Assembly: GCF_000024325.1 (NCBI RefSeq)
Contig: NC_013223.1
Location: 558,001 to 622,000 of the forward strand
Length of the DNA: 64,000 nucleotides
DNA from: Desulfohalobium retbaense DSM 5692
GTDB taxonomy: Bacteria > Desulfobacterota > Desulfovibrionia > Desulfovibrionales > Desulfohalobiaceae
Direction: 5' to 3'
Shown here: in pieces, positions 1-8,684 of the stretch
How the letters are laid out: each line of letters opens with the position of its first letter
Position numbering within the stretch: the first letter of the stretch is position 1
Notes under the pieces: model-generated
Told to the model about the DNA's origin: nothing
Databases searched by the model: none
Seen by the model: only the letters and a program-made list of their open reading frames with translations
Program-made: the position numbers and the translations under genes

Positions 1-33
1 ACCCAATTGCTGGAGGACGGGGACGGTTCGTAA
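1..33 (+). CDS. possible C-terminal tail of an upstream gene (partial)
   Basis: Frame 1 is open from the window edge to a TAA at 31-33, giving a ten-residue tail. The strong hairpin at 65-98 would suit the end of a rightward gene here. So little is visible that neither the gene nor the frame can be confirmed, and another frame is open for a few more codons. Confidence 0.25.
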   Translation, partial: TQLLEDGDGS

Positions 34-64
34 GCCGTAACCGCGCTCGCGGAAAAGCGTTTCG

Positions 65-98
65 GGCGCCGGTTCTTTCTGCGGAAAGGGCCGGCGCC
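65..98. terminator. long hairpin, possible terminator
   Basis: An outer 8-bp perfect stem (65-72 with 91-98) encloses two G-U pairs and a 5-bp inner stem (75-79 with 84-88) around a four-base loop. No strong T-run follows on either strand. It lies between a possible rightward gene end at 33 and the 3' end of leftward hemW at 216, so it may separate convergent transcripts. Confidence 0.4.
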
Positions 99-215
99 TT
101 CGCGTTTGCACGGGCGGATGGGGCGGTCCGGGGCGCGGAGTTTTTAGGATGTGTTTGGGCCCCGGTGCCGGGATGTGCCTCCGGCCAGGAAATAGGGCGC
201 GTGGGGAGTACAAAT

Positions 216-1364
216 TCAGTGCGAGGGCAGCAGGACGCTACTCAAGCGTTCGGTAATGCTGTTGGCCATCAGCATGCCGGCGGAGGTCAGGCGTAGGGTG
301 CCGGCGGCGATATCCGCCAATCTTTGGTTTTGAAGTTGAGCGCACAATTCGGGGCAGGCGGTCAGCGGATCGGTGCCAAATTCGCGGGCGAAGGTGGAGC
401 AGTCCAGACCGGCGCGGGTGCGCAGCTGGAGCATGAGCGTCTCCAGGCAGCGCTCCCGGCAGGTGAGCTGGTGGGCGGACTGGCCGAGGGTTTGCTGGGT
501 GACCGCCCGGGCGTAGGCGGCTAGATGCGTCGGATTGGTCCAACGGCTGCCCTCGAGGGTGGATACCGCGGCCGGGCCCAGGCCCAGGTAGGGCCAGCCT
601 TGCCAATAGCCGCTGTTGTGTTGGCTTTCCCAGCCGGGCTGGGCGAAATTGGCGATCTCGTATTGCTCCAGCCCGAATTGGCCCAACGCGTCCACGGTGT
701 GGTCGTACATCGCAGTGAGCATGTCCTCATCGGGCAGAGGCGGAATGGCCCGGGCCTCCAGATCCCCGGCCAATGGGGTGTCGGGTTCCGGGGTCAGTCC
801 GTAGCAGGAGAGATGACGCGGTTTTAACGCCAGGGCCTGTTCCAGGGTGTGTTCCCATTGGGTGAGCGTATGCCCGGGCAGCCCCCAGAGGAGGTCCAGG
901 CTGATATTGGACACTCCGGCTTCCCGGGCGAGGGTGACGGCCCGGACCGCCTGCGCGGCGGTATGCGCCCGTCCCAGGAGATCGAGTTCCCTGTCTGCCA
1001 TGCTTTGGACGCCGAAACTGATCCGGTTGACTCCCAGGTCGTAAAGAGACTTGGCGTAGGCGGGGTCCTGGAACGAATCCGGGTTTGCCTCAAGTGTCCA
1101 TTCGATGCCCTGCGGCCAGACAAAAGCGGACTGCAGGGTGTGGACCAGACGGTGGAGACTTTCCGGAGGAAGCAGGCTCGGGGTGCCGCCGCCAAGATAG
1201 ACCGTCTGCAGTTCCGGCTTGGCGAGACGTCGGCCCCAGAGACGGGCTTCGGCGCAGACCAGCCGGGTCCAGGCGGCGATGTCCTCGCGGGAGCCGGGGC
1301 CGGAGGCAAAGGCGCAATAGGCGCATTTGCTGCGGCAGAAAGGGAAGTGGATATAGAGCAGCAT
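216..1364 (-). CDS. hemW: HemW-like radical SAM heme chaperone
   Basis: About 382 residues. Right after the start the protein has the radical SAM cluster motif CRSKCAYC (CX3CX2C). It is followed by a GGGTP motif, the glycine-rich SAM-binding region, and the later HemN-like sequence YEIANFAQPG typical of the oxygen-independent coproporphyrinogen oxidase family. It lacks the N-terminal extension of true HemN, so the heme-trafficking protein HemW is more likely than the oxidase. The start is uncertain: ATG at 1364 gives the usual HemW N-terminus, while a GTG at 1391 adds nine residues; neither has a clear ribosome binding site. It is the last gene of a leftward run behind queH. Confidence 0.88.
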   Translation of the reverse strand: MLLYIHFPFCRSKCAYCAFASGPGSREDIAAWTRLVCAEARLWGRRLAKPELQTVYLGGGTPSLLPPESLHRLVHTLQSAFVWPQGIEWTLEANPDSFQDPAYAKSLYDLGVNRISFGVQSMADRELDLLGRAHTAAQAVRAVTLAREAGVSNISLDLLWGLPGHTLTQWEHTLEQALALKPRHLSCYGLTPEPDTPLAGDLEARAIPPLPDEDMLTAMYDHTVDALGQFGLEQYEIANFAQPGWESQHNSGYWQGWPYLGLGPAAVSTLEGSRWTNPTHLAAYARAVTQQTLGQSAHQLTCRERCLETLMLQLRTRAGLDCSTFAREFGTDPLTACPELCAQLQNQRLADIAAGTLRLTSAGMLMANSITERLSSVLLPSH

Positions 1365-1400
1365 AAACGGGCGGCGGCAGGCTTGAAGCACAGGGGCGGC

Positions 1401-1958
1401 TCAGCCGGACTGGAGTTCGTTCTGGAAGCGCTCGAATTCGCTGTAGAGACAGCCGCAATACGATTGCCGGTAAATTCCCCACTCCTGACTCGTCTGAATC
1501 CCTTCACGCCAGCCGGTGCGGAAATCCTCGTACCAGAACCGGCAGGCGCCATTGCCGGCAATCTGGTGCCCGAGTTCGGCCAGCGCGGCATGATTTTGCC
1601 GCTTACTGTAGAGCAGGGTGGAGCTGAAGGCGTCGAAGCTCCCCTTGCGGGCGATGGAGGCGGTTCGCTCCAGCCGCGTCTGGTAGCAGAGAAAACAGCG
1701 GTGCGCTTCGCGGAAGACCACCCGCCGCAAAAACTCGGCGGGGTCGTAGTCGGCATCCTTGCAGATGAGCTTGACGGAAAACCGCTCCGCGACCTCCAAG
1801 GCCCCGTCGCGCCGGCGCAGATACTCTTGAAGCGGGTGGATATTGGGGTTGGAGAATAGGCCCGTGACCTCGATCCCCTGTTCAGTCAGACGGCGCAGGG
1901 GAACGATGGCGCACGGGCCGCAGCAGATATGCAGAAGAAGGCGTCTAGGTAAGGGCAT
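1401..1958 (-). CDS. queH: epoxyqueuosine reductase QueH
   Basis: 185 residues, matching the QueH (DUF208) family. It opens with a vicinal cysteine motif, HICCGPC, near residue 10. A second cysteine pair (CFLCYQTR) lies in the middle and YCGCLYSE near the C-terminus; such cysteines bind the iron-sulfur cluster and metal in QueH. The enzyme reduces epoxyqueuosine to queuosine in tRNA, replacing QueG where that is absent. Its first 14 bases overlap the end of the RNase G/E gene, so translation is probably coupled. It sits among RNA-processing genes, which fits. Confidence 0.9.
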   Translation of the reverse strand: MPLPRRLLLHICCGPCAIVPLRRLTEQGIEVTGLFSNPNIHPLQEYLRRRDGALEVAERFSVKLICKDADYDPAEFLRRVVFREAHRCFLCYQTRLERTASIARKGSFDAFSSTLLYSKRQNHAALAELGHQIAGNGACRFWYEDFRTGWREGIQTSQEWGIYRQSYCGCLYSEFERFQNELQSG

Positions 1959-3414
1959 TGTCGGTCGCGGAGATGGTGATCGTGGTCTGGAATTCCTGTT
2001 CGAGTTCGGTCAATCGGTCCCGTTTCGTATTCAAAAGATACAGGGCGAGTTCTTTGCCAATGGGGAAATCCAGAGTGGATGCGCCGTTTTTTTTGTTCAA
2101 CTGGTAGCGGATGTCGCGCAAGGCCTGCATGGCCTGCCATTCGAGATTACGCCGGATGCCGGCGCCCTGGCAGCAGGGACATGGTTCCATGGTCGTAGAA
2201 AGGGCCGAGGACCCCATACGTTGGCGGACCATCTCCAAAAGACCGAAACGGGAGATCCGACCAACACTGGTGCGGGCCTTGTCGTCTTTGACAGCCGCGC
2301 GCAGGGTCTTTTCCACGTCCCGGCTGTGTTTGTTGTCCTTCATCTCAATAAAATCGATCACAACCTGACCCCCGATATCTCGCAGGCGCAATTGGTGGGG
2401 GATTTCTTCGGCCGCTTCGAGGTTGGTCTTCAGGGCCATCTCGGCGAAATTGCTTTCGCCCCCGATTTTGCCGGAGTTGATGTCGATGGCCATAAGCGCC
2501 TCAGTCTGGTCAAAAACCAGGCTGCCCCCGCTGGGCAGGGTGACCTGTCGGCTGTACACAGACTGGAGCTGGTCGATGAGATTGAAGCGTTCGAACAGGG
2601 AGCGGTCAGCGTCGGTGTGCTGCTTGACGAGGCGGTTTCTCCGGGGAAACGCCAGCGAGGCGTATTCTTTGATCTGTTTGGCGGTCTCCTGATGATCAAC
2701 CCAGACCTCGGAGACATCATCGGTGAGGTAGTCGCGAACCGCCCGAAAGGCGAGATCCTTTTCCTCGTAGATCAAACTGGGCGCTTTTTCAGAGACCCCG
2801 CGTTTGCGGACCTCTTTCCAGAGCCGTTTGAGAAATTGCAGATCGCGGGAGAGATTGGTCTTGGTCTGGTTGGAGCTTACGGTGCGCAGAATAAGCCCTA
2901 TACCGGGATCAAGCTTGAAGTCTTCAATGATCTTGCGCAGCCGTTCCCGTTCCTTCTCATCATCGATTTTGCGGGAAATCCCGGTCTGTTCACGGCCCGG
3001 GGTGAGCACAAAATAGCGACCGGGCAGGGAGAGATAGGTGGTCAAAAAGGCCCCTTTAGACCCAGTGGGTTCCTTGACCACCTGGACAAGAACCTCTTGC
3101 CCCGGTTTGAGGACCTTGTGCAGCGGAGGGTACTTGTAGCCTTTTTTGGGCTTGATATCGTTTTGGTAATATTCCTGGTGGACTTCGTCGACCTGGAGGA
3201 ACCCGTTCTTTTTGGCCCCGTATTGGATGAAGGCGGCTTGCAGGGCGGGGTCGATGTTGTTGATGGTCCCTTTGTAGATATTGCCCTTCGTCTTGGCCTG
3301 GTTGAGCATTTCGACGTAGTATTCTTGGACCTTGGCGTCCTGGGCGATGACGACTTCAATCTGTTCGCCGGGCAGGACACTGATAAACATTTTGCGTTTG
3401 CGTTTTTGAGCCAT
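1945..3414 (-). CDS. rng: ribonuclease G/E family endoribonuclease
   Basis: 489 residues, the length of RNase G rather than the much longer RNase E. An S1-like RNA-binding region occupies about residues 35-125, interrupted by an insert as in this family. The RNase E/G catalytic core follows, with the metal-binding motifs MAIDINSGK and DIGGQVVIDFI. A CPCCQG motif near residue 405 corresponds to the zinc link that joins protomers. No long disordered scaffold for a degradosome is present. It acts in rRNA 5' maturation and mRNA decay. The gene starts 14 bases after the radical SAM gene stops and overlaps queH. Confidence 0.93.
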   Translation of the reverse strand: MAQKRKRKMFISVLPGEQIEVVIAQDAKVQEYYVEMLNQAKTKGNIYKGTINNIDPALQAAFIQYGAKKNGFLQVDEVHQEYYQNDIKPKKGYKYPPLHKVLKPGQEVLVQVVKEPTGSKGAFLTTYLSLPGRYFVLTPGREQTGISRKIDDEKERERLRKIIEDFKLDPGIGLILRTVSSNQTKTNLSRDLQFLKRLWKEVRKRGVSEKAPSLIYEEKDLAFRAVRDYLTDDVSEVWVDHQETAKQIKEYASLAFPRRNRLVKQHTDADRSLFERFNLIDQLQSVYSRQVTLPSGGSLVFDQTEALMAIDINSGKIGGESNFAEMALKTNLEAAEEIPHQLRLRDIGGQVVIDFIEMKDNKHSRDVEKTLRAAVKDDKARTSVGRISRFGLLEMVRQRMGSSALSTTMEPCPCCQGAGIRRNLEWQAMQALRDIRYQLNKKNGASTLDFPIGKELALYLLNTKRDRLTELEQEFQTTITISATDNALT

Positions 3415-3428
3415 GTCGCTCCTCGTTG

Positions 3429-4427
3429 CTAGTTGCGTTCGCTTGACGCGAGCCCGTAATACGGGACATCCGTTCCCGTGAGAACCACGACAGTCCCCTG
3501 GTTTTGAAGGGCATCCAGGGTCGCGGCGACGTCGGAACGGGCAAAATTCAAGGCAAAAGCCAGCTGGTCCACAGTTTGCGGTCGTCTGGCCAATGAGTTG
3601 GTGATTGTGGCCGCAATGGCTTGCCCGTCCAGGTGTACCGGTGAGGTGGTGTGTGTTTCGGGTGCGGATGACCGCGCCACGGGATCTTGGCAGGCACCAA
3701 GTGCCTCGCGCCAGGAACGAAGTATTGAATTGGGGATCGGCCGGGCCTCACTGAAGGCGCCGGGCCGTGTCATGGTAACGACATCTACACGCTGCGGGGA
3801 AAATTCTGCAATAAATTCCCGTAATCGATTTTTATTTTCTGCAGTGTCGTTTATGCCATGGACCAGAAGAATTTCAAGAAAGATTTTGCCGCTGTAGCGG
3901 CGACGGAATTCCAAGAGCCCTTGGCTGATGCGACTCAGGTCGACCCCGGTGCAAGGCCGGTTGAGATGGTGAAATTCCGTATCGACAAGGGTGTCCAGCG
4001 ACGGCAGCACCGTGTCGACTTCTGCCAGTTCCTCCTGGACGTCCTCGCGGTGCAACAGGGAGGAATTGGTCAGGACGGCAATTGGAATAGTCGGCCACTG
4101 CTGCCGCACCTGGTGGACCAGCGTACCCAGTTCGCTGTTCAGGGTCGGTTCCCCCTGCCCGCCGAGGGTGATGTAATCCGGCGGCTGGTGCCCCTCCTTG
4201 AACCACTGCCGCAGTTCCTGCACGAGTCGCGATGCGGGGACATGCGCCCGTCGCTGACAGGTGTGGAGCTTGGTGCGCCCTACTTCGCAATACACGCAGT
4301 CAAAGCTGCAGATCGGTCCGCCGAGGAGGTCGAGTCCCAGGGAGCGGCCGAGACGACTCGAAGCCACCGGACCAAAGAGGTAACGGTAGGACGGGGGGGC
4401 GGGTTGTGCTTGACTCGTTTTGGGCAC
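3429..4427 (-). CDS. radical SAM protein (COG0731-like) with C-terminal winged-helix-like domain
   Basis: 332 residues. The cluster motif CSFDCVYC (CX3CX2C) lies at about residues 40-47, preceded by the phrase FGPVASSRLGRSLG that marks the COG0731 group related to wyosine-base synthases. A GGQGEPTL motif follows in the SAM domain. The last 60 residues look like a winged helix. The substrate is unknown. Genome context (RNase G, QueH, divergent TrmI) hints at RNA modification, but that is inference. Start is a GTG at 4427 with no strong ribosome binding site. It is the first gene of the leftward run. Confidence 0.8.
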   Translation of the reverse strand: MPKTSQAQPAPPSYRYLFGPVASSRLGRSLGLDLLGGPICSFDCVYCEVGRTKLHTCQRRAHVPASRLVQELRQWFKEGHQPPDYITLGGQGEPTLNSELGTLVHQVRQQWPTIPIAVLTNSSLLHREDVQEELAEVDTVLPSLDTLVDTEFHHLNRPCTGVDLSRISQGLLEFRRRYSGKIFLEILLVHGINDTAENKNRLREFIAEFSPQRVDVVTMTRPGAFSEARPIPNSILRSWREALGACQDPVARSSAPETHTTSPVHLDGQAIAATITNSLARRPQTVDQLAFALNFARSDVAATLDALQNQGTVVVLTGTDVPYYGLASSERN

Positions 4428-4438
4428 CGGTCTATTCT
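4410..4438 (+). promoter_or_regulatory. sigma70-type promoter of trmI
   Basis: TTGACT at 4410-4415 and TATTCT at 4433-4438 are separated by exactly 17 bases. Transcription would begin near 4445, leaving a leader of only about 12 bases that still holds the ribosome binding site. The -35 box lies inside the start of the divergent radical SAM gene, so leftward and rightward promoters must overlap. Confidence 0.6.
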
Positions 4439-4456
4439 TAAATGTTTGGAGGTTGT

Positions 4457-5290
4457 ATGATAGAGCCAGGGCAATTGGTACAATTGGTCAGCCCAAAGGG
4501 CAAGCGATACTTGCGCCTGCTCCAGGACGGAGAAGTGCTCCAGACCCATGACGGACTTCTTTCGATGGACGAGGTCCGGCAGGCCGATTTTGGAGCGACC
4601 ATCAAGACCCATTTGGGGCGTCCCTATCGGGTTGTAAAGCCTACCATCTACGATTTGATCAAAGGGATCAAGCGCAAGACGCAAATTATCTACCCAAAAG
4701 AGATCGGGTACATCCTGATGAAACTCGGGGTTGGGCCAGGCAGTCGCGTCGTGGAATGCGGCACGGGATCGGGGAGTCTGACCATGGCCCTGGCCTGGTA
4801 CGTCGGCGACACCGGCAAGGTCTATACCTATGAGCGGCGTGCGGAATTTTCCGAATTGTGCGCAAAAAATCTCGACCAGGTTGCCCTGGGCCACCGCGTT
4901 CAGCGCTATATCCGGGATATCGAAGAGGGGTTTGAGCAAACAGACGCTGATGCCTTGTTTCTCGACGTGCGTACTCCCGATATGTACGTCCCCCAGGCGG
5001 CGGCCGTGGTCAAACCCGGCGCTCCAGTGGGCTTTTTATTGCCCACCACAAATCAGATCAGCAATCTGCTCGCCGAGATTGAAACAACCGGTCTGCTGAC
5101 CGATCTTGAGGTGGTGGAGATCCTTTTGCGGCGCTATAAACCGGTCTCCGACCGCCTGCGGCCTGAAGACCGCATGGTGGCCCACACCGGCTACCTTGTC
5201 TTTGCCCGCAATCGTGGCGCTGCGAGTAGCGAGGAACTTGCCGCCCCTGCCATTGCTGCGGCCGAACCCGAGGACACCGTTCTTGAGTGA
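4457..5290 (+). CDS. trmI: tRNA (adenine-N1)-methyltransferase TrmI
   Basis: 277 residues. An N-terminal beta domain (LVQLVSPKGKRYL) is followed by a class I SAM methyltransferase domain with the motif VVECGTGSGSLT at about residues 95-106, and PEDRMVAHTGYL near the C-terminus. This is the TrmI/Trm61 type, which forms m1A (usually m1A58) in tRNA as a homotetramer. An upstream in-frame ATG at 4442 is disfavoured because GGAGG at 4448-4452 lies at proper spacing for the ATG at 4457. The last 20 residues are an alanine-rich, acidic tail. It is divergent from the radical SAM/RNase G/QueH run, reinforcing an RNA-modification theme. Confidence 0.92.
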   Translation: MIEPGQLVQLVSPKGKRYLRLLQDGEVLQTHDGLLSMDEVRQADFGATIKTHLGRPYRVVKPTIYDLIKGIKRKTQIIYPKEIGYILMKLGVGPGSRVVECGTGSGSLTMALAWYVGDTGKVYTYERRAEFSELCAKNLDQVALGHRVQRYIRDIEEGFEQTDADALFLDVRTPDMYVPQAAAVVKPGAPVGFLLPTTNQISNLLAEIETTGLLTDLEVVEILLRRYKPVSDRLRPEDRMVAHTGYLVFARNRGAASSEELAAPAIAAAEPEDTVLE

Positions 5291-6089
5291 TTCCCAAGCG
5301 GCTGGTTCTATTCTGGTTGGCTTGCCTGGAGACGTGAACCGCTTTCAGGGTCCTATCCCAGTCTGAAAAAAGAGTTTTGGGCATGGTCCGGCATAAACCG
5401 TCTTCCTCGGCAAGGCGGGGCAAGAGGCGGTGCCAGCGCAGCAGACCGCTGGGGGTTACCCAATCGTGGTGGGGCAACACCGCTTGCAAATGCGTTCAGG
5501 CACCGACTGCGTTACGGTTGTGCTTTTTCTGCGATTTTTGATTTTCAAGCTGTCTATACAATACGAGCGTTTTTCCCGCTTGACTCAGGAAAGCGGAGCG
5601 CCTCCTGATTGCGCCTTGTCAAGCGCATGAAGTGTATTTAGTATCACTAGACTTGGTTTTCCACGTCTAGTGATTTTCTTTTCGGGGCAGTGGCCTTTGT
5701 GGCGCCTTGTGGGAGTCTTTTCCGGCGAAAGCCCGCCGTTGCGCCCGAGTCCGGAGAGGAAAAACGGTTTGCAGTCTTTTGCCGGCAAAGCGGCGGGTGG
5801 TCTCAGCGTCGTCTGAATCAGGACCCGGCCGCCTGAAGTGCAGCAGGTCTCGGTTTTTCGCGAAGGGGGCCCTTTCCAGGTTCGACGCGCTTCTCAGCCG
5901 GGGTGCACGTTGAGTACTTGGAGTGGGGCGTGATCATTTGTGTTCCGATTTTCGGTTTGAGGCGAGATGTGTCAATAAATCCCCTTGGGCCCAAGGCCGA
6001 AGGGATGTAAAGCGCCGGGGCAAAGGTGCCGCCAAGTTCGACGCGGCCAAGGCGCCCGGTGCGAACGAGGAGAAAAGGGGGAGGAGTCG
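5291..6089. other. 799-base intergenic region with hairpin and short direct repeats
   Basis: No convincing gene was found. Visible elements are the terminator-like hairpin at 5643-5682, and two related stretches at about 5713-5740 and 5772-5797. Each of these begins AGTCTTTT and continues with CCGGC and AAAGC, and each holds a GC-rich hairpin half. No known riboswitch consensus, SRP RNA or tRNA was recognised. A small RNA gene ending at 5682 is possible but unproven. Confidence 0.4.
5643..5682 (+). terminator. intrinsic terminator
   Basis: A perfect 10-bp stem (ATCACTAGAC at 5643-5652 with 5665-5674) continues after one mismatch into TGG/CCA around a TTTT loop. TTTTCTTTT follows at 5674-5682. 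It is 350 bases past the trmI stop, rather far, so it may instead end a small RNA transcribed from the region between. Confidence 0.6.
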
Positions 6090-7355
6090 ATGACCCGTAA
6101 GGATCGCACAGAAGGGATCTTCAGCCGCAGAGAGGTGCTGGATGAATCCGAACGCAAACAATATTATTTGATCCAGCTCAAAGAATTGCTCCGCTACGCG
6201 TACCGGTATTCCGAGGACGTCAAGAAGCGGTTTGATCGGGCGCAATTCGATGTCAATAAATTCAGAGAGCTTTCTGACCTCAAGCACATTCCGATCCTGA
6301 AGAAGAAGGAATTGATCTTTCTGCAGTCCATGGGGCCGCGTCTTGGCGGGCTGTTGACCAAAGATCTTGGGGAGTTGCGCCGTATTTTCATGTCCCCGGG
6401 CCCGATTTTCGATCCCGAGGACCGCAGCGACGATTATTGGGGCTGGACCGAGGCTTTTTACGCTTCCGGATTTCGCAGCGGCGATATCGCGCAGATCACC
6501 TTCAATTACCATATGGCGCCGGCGGGGCTCATGTTTGAAGAACCGTTGCGCAATCTGGGGTGTTCCGTGGTGCCGGCCGGTCCAGGGTCGACGAACACGC
6601 AGTTGGAGATCATGCAGAAGCTGCGTGTCTCCGGCTACGTCGGGACTCCGAGTTATCTGATGCACTTGGCTCAAAAGGCCGAAGAGGCCGGGCACAACCT
6701 GCGCAAGGATCTTTTCCTGGAAGTCGCCTTCGTGACTGGGGAAAAGCTCTCGGAAAAGATGCGCTCCACTCTGGAGAAAAAATTCGACATGATCATGCGC
6801 CAGGGATACGGCACAGCGGATGTCGGCTGTATCGGTTACGAGTGCTTCCATCGCGAAGGGTTGCACGTGGCCAACCGGGCGTTTGTCGAAATCTGCCACC
6901 CGGACACGGGGATTCCGCTCAAGGACGGCGAGGTCGGAGAGATCGTGGTCACCGCGTTCAATAAAACCTATCCCCTGATCCGTCTGGCCACCGGCGATCT
7001 GGCCTATATCGACCGCACTCCGTGCCCCTGCGGCCGGACTTCGCCGCGACTTGGCGGCATTGTCGGCCGGGTGGATACCACCGCACGCATCAAGGGCATG
7101 TTTGTCTATCCCCACCAGGTCGAGCAGGTCATTTCCAAATTTGACGAGATCAAGCGGTGGCAGATCGAAGTCACCAACCCCGGTGGCATCGACGAGATGA
7201 CCTTGTATGTCGAGGCCACGGATTTTCAGCGCGGCGACGAATTGCAGCACATGTTCCGCGAGCGGATCAAACTGCGGCCGACGTTGAAAGTGCTGGCCCC
7301 TGGCGCGTTGCCGCCGAATGTCAAACCCATCGAGGACAAGCGCAAATGGGATTGA
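6090..7355 (+). CDS. phenylacetate-CoA ligase-like AMP-forming enzyme
   Basis: 421 residues, the size of PaaK-type ligases. GYGTADVG at about residues 239-246 matches the adenylate-binding motif, TGDLAYID near 300 holds the ribose-binding aspartate, and a CPCGR motif plus GRVD and RIKGMFVYP mark the C-terminal lid of the phenylacetate-CoA ligase family. The usual SSGTTGKPT phosphate loop is not seen; MSPGPIFDPE stands at about residues 101-110 in its place. The substrate cannot be told. ATG at 6090 is chosen over an upstream in-frame start because GGGGGAGGAG precedes it. The stop codon overlaps the start of the next gene. Confidence 0.75.
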   Translation: MTRKDRTEGIFSRREVLDESERKQYYLIQLKELLRYAYRYSEDVKKRFDRAQFDVNKFRELSDLKHIPILKKKELIFLQSMGPRLGGLLTKDLGELRRIFMSPGPIFDPEDRSDDYWGWTEAFYASGFRSGDIAQITFNYHMAPAGLMFEEPLRNLGCSVVPAGPGSTNTQLEIMQKLRVSGYVGTPSYLMHLAQKAEEAGHNLRKDLFLEVAFVTGEKLSEKMRSTLEKKFDMIMRQGYGTADVGCIGYECFHREGLHVANRAFVEICHPDTGIPLKDGEVGEIVVTAFNKTYPLIRLATGDLAYIDRTPCPCGRTSPRLGGIVGRVDTTARIKGMFVYPHQVEQVISKFDEIKRWQIEVTNPGGIDEMTLYVEATDFQRGDELQHMFRERIKLRPTLKVLAPGALPPNVKPIEDKRKWD

Positions 7356-8524
7356 TGCCGATCATCTCTGTTGTGGTTGGCGCTTTGTTGCTGGCGGCCT
7401 GTGGCGGGCCGCCAGCCCTGCAAAGCGATCCGGCCGCGGGTTTGCGCAAAGGGACATTGGTCACCCACGCCGGGGAGCCAATGTCCCTTTTTGCTTTTGC
7501 GCAGCAGGCCCGTCACGTCGACTACCTCCTCATGGGCGAGGCCCACACCAACGCCTGCGATCATGCGGTGCAGGCGGACGTGCTGCAGGTCTTGGCCTCC
7601 CAGGACCTGCAGCCTGTGCTTGGCCTGGAAATGGTGCCGGCAGCGAAACAGCCTGTTTTGGACCGTTTCAACCAGGGCCGGCTCTCCGTGGAGGAGTTGC
7701 CTGAGGCCCTTGATTGGCAGACAAGCTGGGGCCACCCGTATTCGCTGTACAAGCCGGTTTTCCAAGTCGCTTCCGACGCCGGGGTCGATTTGTACGCGCT
7801 GAATATCGAGCAGGCCGTCCTGGACGAGGTGCGGGAAAAGGGACTTGAGGGGATGGCGCCTGAGAAACGGGCGCGGCTCCCCGTAACGATCCTGGATCCG
7901 CCAGAACCTCAGCGGCAGGCCCTCGAGGAAGAATTTTCCGGGCACCAGAAACTGTTCCAGCAAATGGGCAACGCTACCAGCGGTTCATTGGAGCGGTTCA
8001 TGTTGATCCAGTCCATCTGGGATACCCAGATGGCTAGTCGGGCCCGGCGGGTGCACGCGCAGACCGGGCGACCGGTGGTTATCCTGACCGGGACCGGGCA
8101 TGTTGAATACGATTGGGGGATTGTCTCCCGACTGCACCGCTGGGACCCCCAAGCGAAGATCGTAAGCGTGATAGGATGGCGTGGCGGGACGCTGCCCGAA
8201 GCTGAGGCCGCCGACTGGTTTTTTTATTGCCCCTTGCAGCATACCAGCCGCCTGGGGTTTACCATGGAGATGCGTCCTGAAGGGGCTCGAGTGATGACTG
8301 TGGAGCCCGGCAGTCGTGCCGCTCGGGGCGGACTGCAAAGCGGTGATCTTCTGGTGAAAGTGGGCGGTGAGCCATTCACCGGGTTGTGGGACTTGCATCA
8401 GGCCGCCATGGACGCAGTCCAGGCCGAAGAACCGATGCAGATCACAGTCAAGCGTGAGGGCGCCTCTGTTGAACTGAGCTTGGATTTGCAACGCTCAGGG
8501 ACTACAGACGGTCCAACAGATTGA
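7355..8524 (+). CDS. ChaN-family lipoprotein with C-terminal PDZ domain
   Basis: 389 residues. A short hydrophobic N-terminus ends in the lipobox LLAAC near residue 18, so a lipid-anchored protein is expected. Residues from about 40 to 265 are the ChaN/Tiki haem-binding-uptake domain, with MGEAHTNACDH, GLEMVP and a late GTGHVEYDWG. Residues from about 295 form a PDZ domain (EPGSRAARGGLQSGDLLVKVGG). ChaN is linked to haem-iron acquisition, but PDZ fusion suggests a protein partner. The start ATG overlaps the ligase stop as TGATG; an in-frame ATG at 7346 is possible. Coupling to the ligase implies a shared job, which remains unknown. Confidence 0.82.
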   Translation: MPIISVVVGALLLAACGGPPALQSDPAAGLRKGTLVTHAGEPMSLFAFAQQARHVDYLLMGEAHTNACDHAVQADVLQVLASQDLQPVLGLEMVPAAKQPVLDRFNQGRLSVEELPEALDWQTSWGHPYSLYKPVFQVASDAGVDLYALNIEQAVLDEVREKGLEGMAPEKRARLPVTILDPPEPQRQALEEEFSGHQKLFQQMGNATSGSLERFMLIQSIWDTQMASRARRVHAQTGRPVVILTGTGHVEYDWGIVSRLHRWDPQAKIVSVIGWRGGTLPEAEAADWFFYCPLQHTSRLGFTMEMRPEGARVMTVEPGSRAARGGLQSGDLLVKVGGEPFTGLWDLHQAAMDAVQAEEPMQITVKREGASVELSLDLQRSGTTDGPTD

Positions 8525-8528
8525 TTCT

Positions 8529-8600
8529 TTTGGGATTTCGGGCTCCGGAACTGGAATTGTGTCCTCGGTCTGGAGCAATAGCGTGGGTGAAGTTCCGGAG
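8529..8600. repeat. repeat copy 1 and inverted partner
   Basis: TTGGGATTTCGGGCTCCGGA begins at 8530 and runs on to about 8560. The core CTCCGGAACT at 8543-8552 has an inverted partner AGTTCCGGAG at 8591-8600, a perfect 10-bp stem with a loop of 38 bases. Confidence 0.6.
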
Positions 8601-8684
8601 ACGGTTTACGAAGTGACCGATACAGCGTTGTCTTAGTGATAACGGTTGCCTGTGGCGCTCAAGGCAGCTTCCAGACCGTGTTCA

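Noticed and set aside
1843-3432. 529-residue open frame on the plus strand, antisense to RNase G/E
   Set aside because: The minus-strand frame has all RNase E/G motifs and the antisense frame shows no domain; it is a by-product of GC-biased codon positions.
5291-5642. SRP RNA or 6S RNA in the gap after trmI
   Set aside because: The SRP core sequence and a long 6S-type closed stem are not present.
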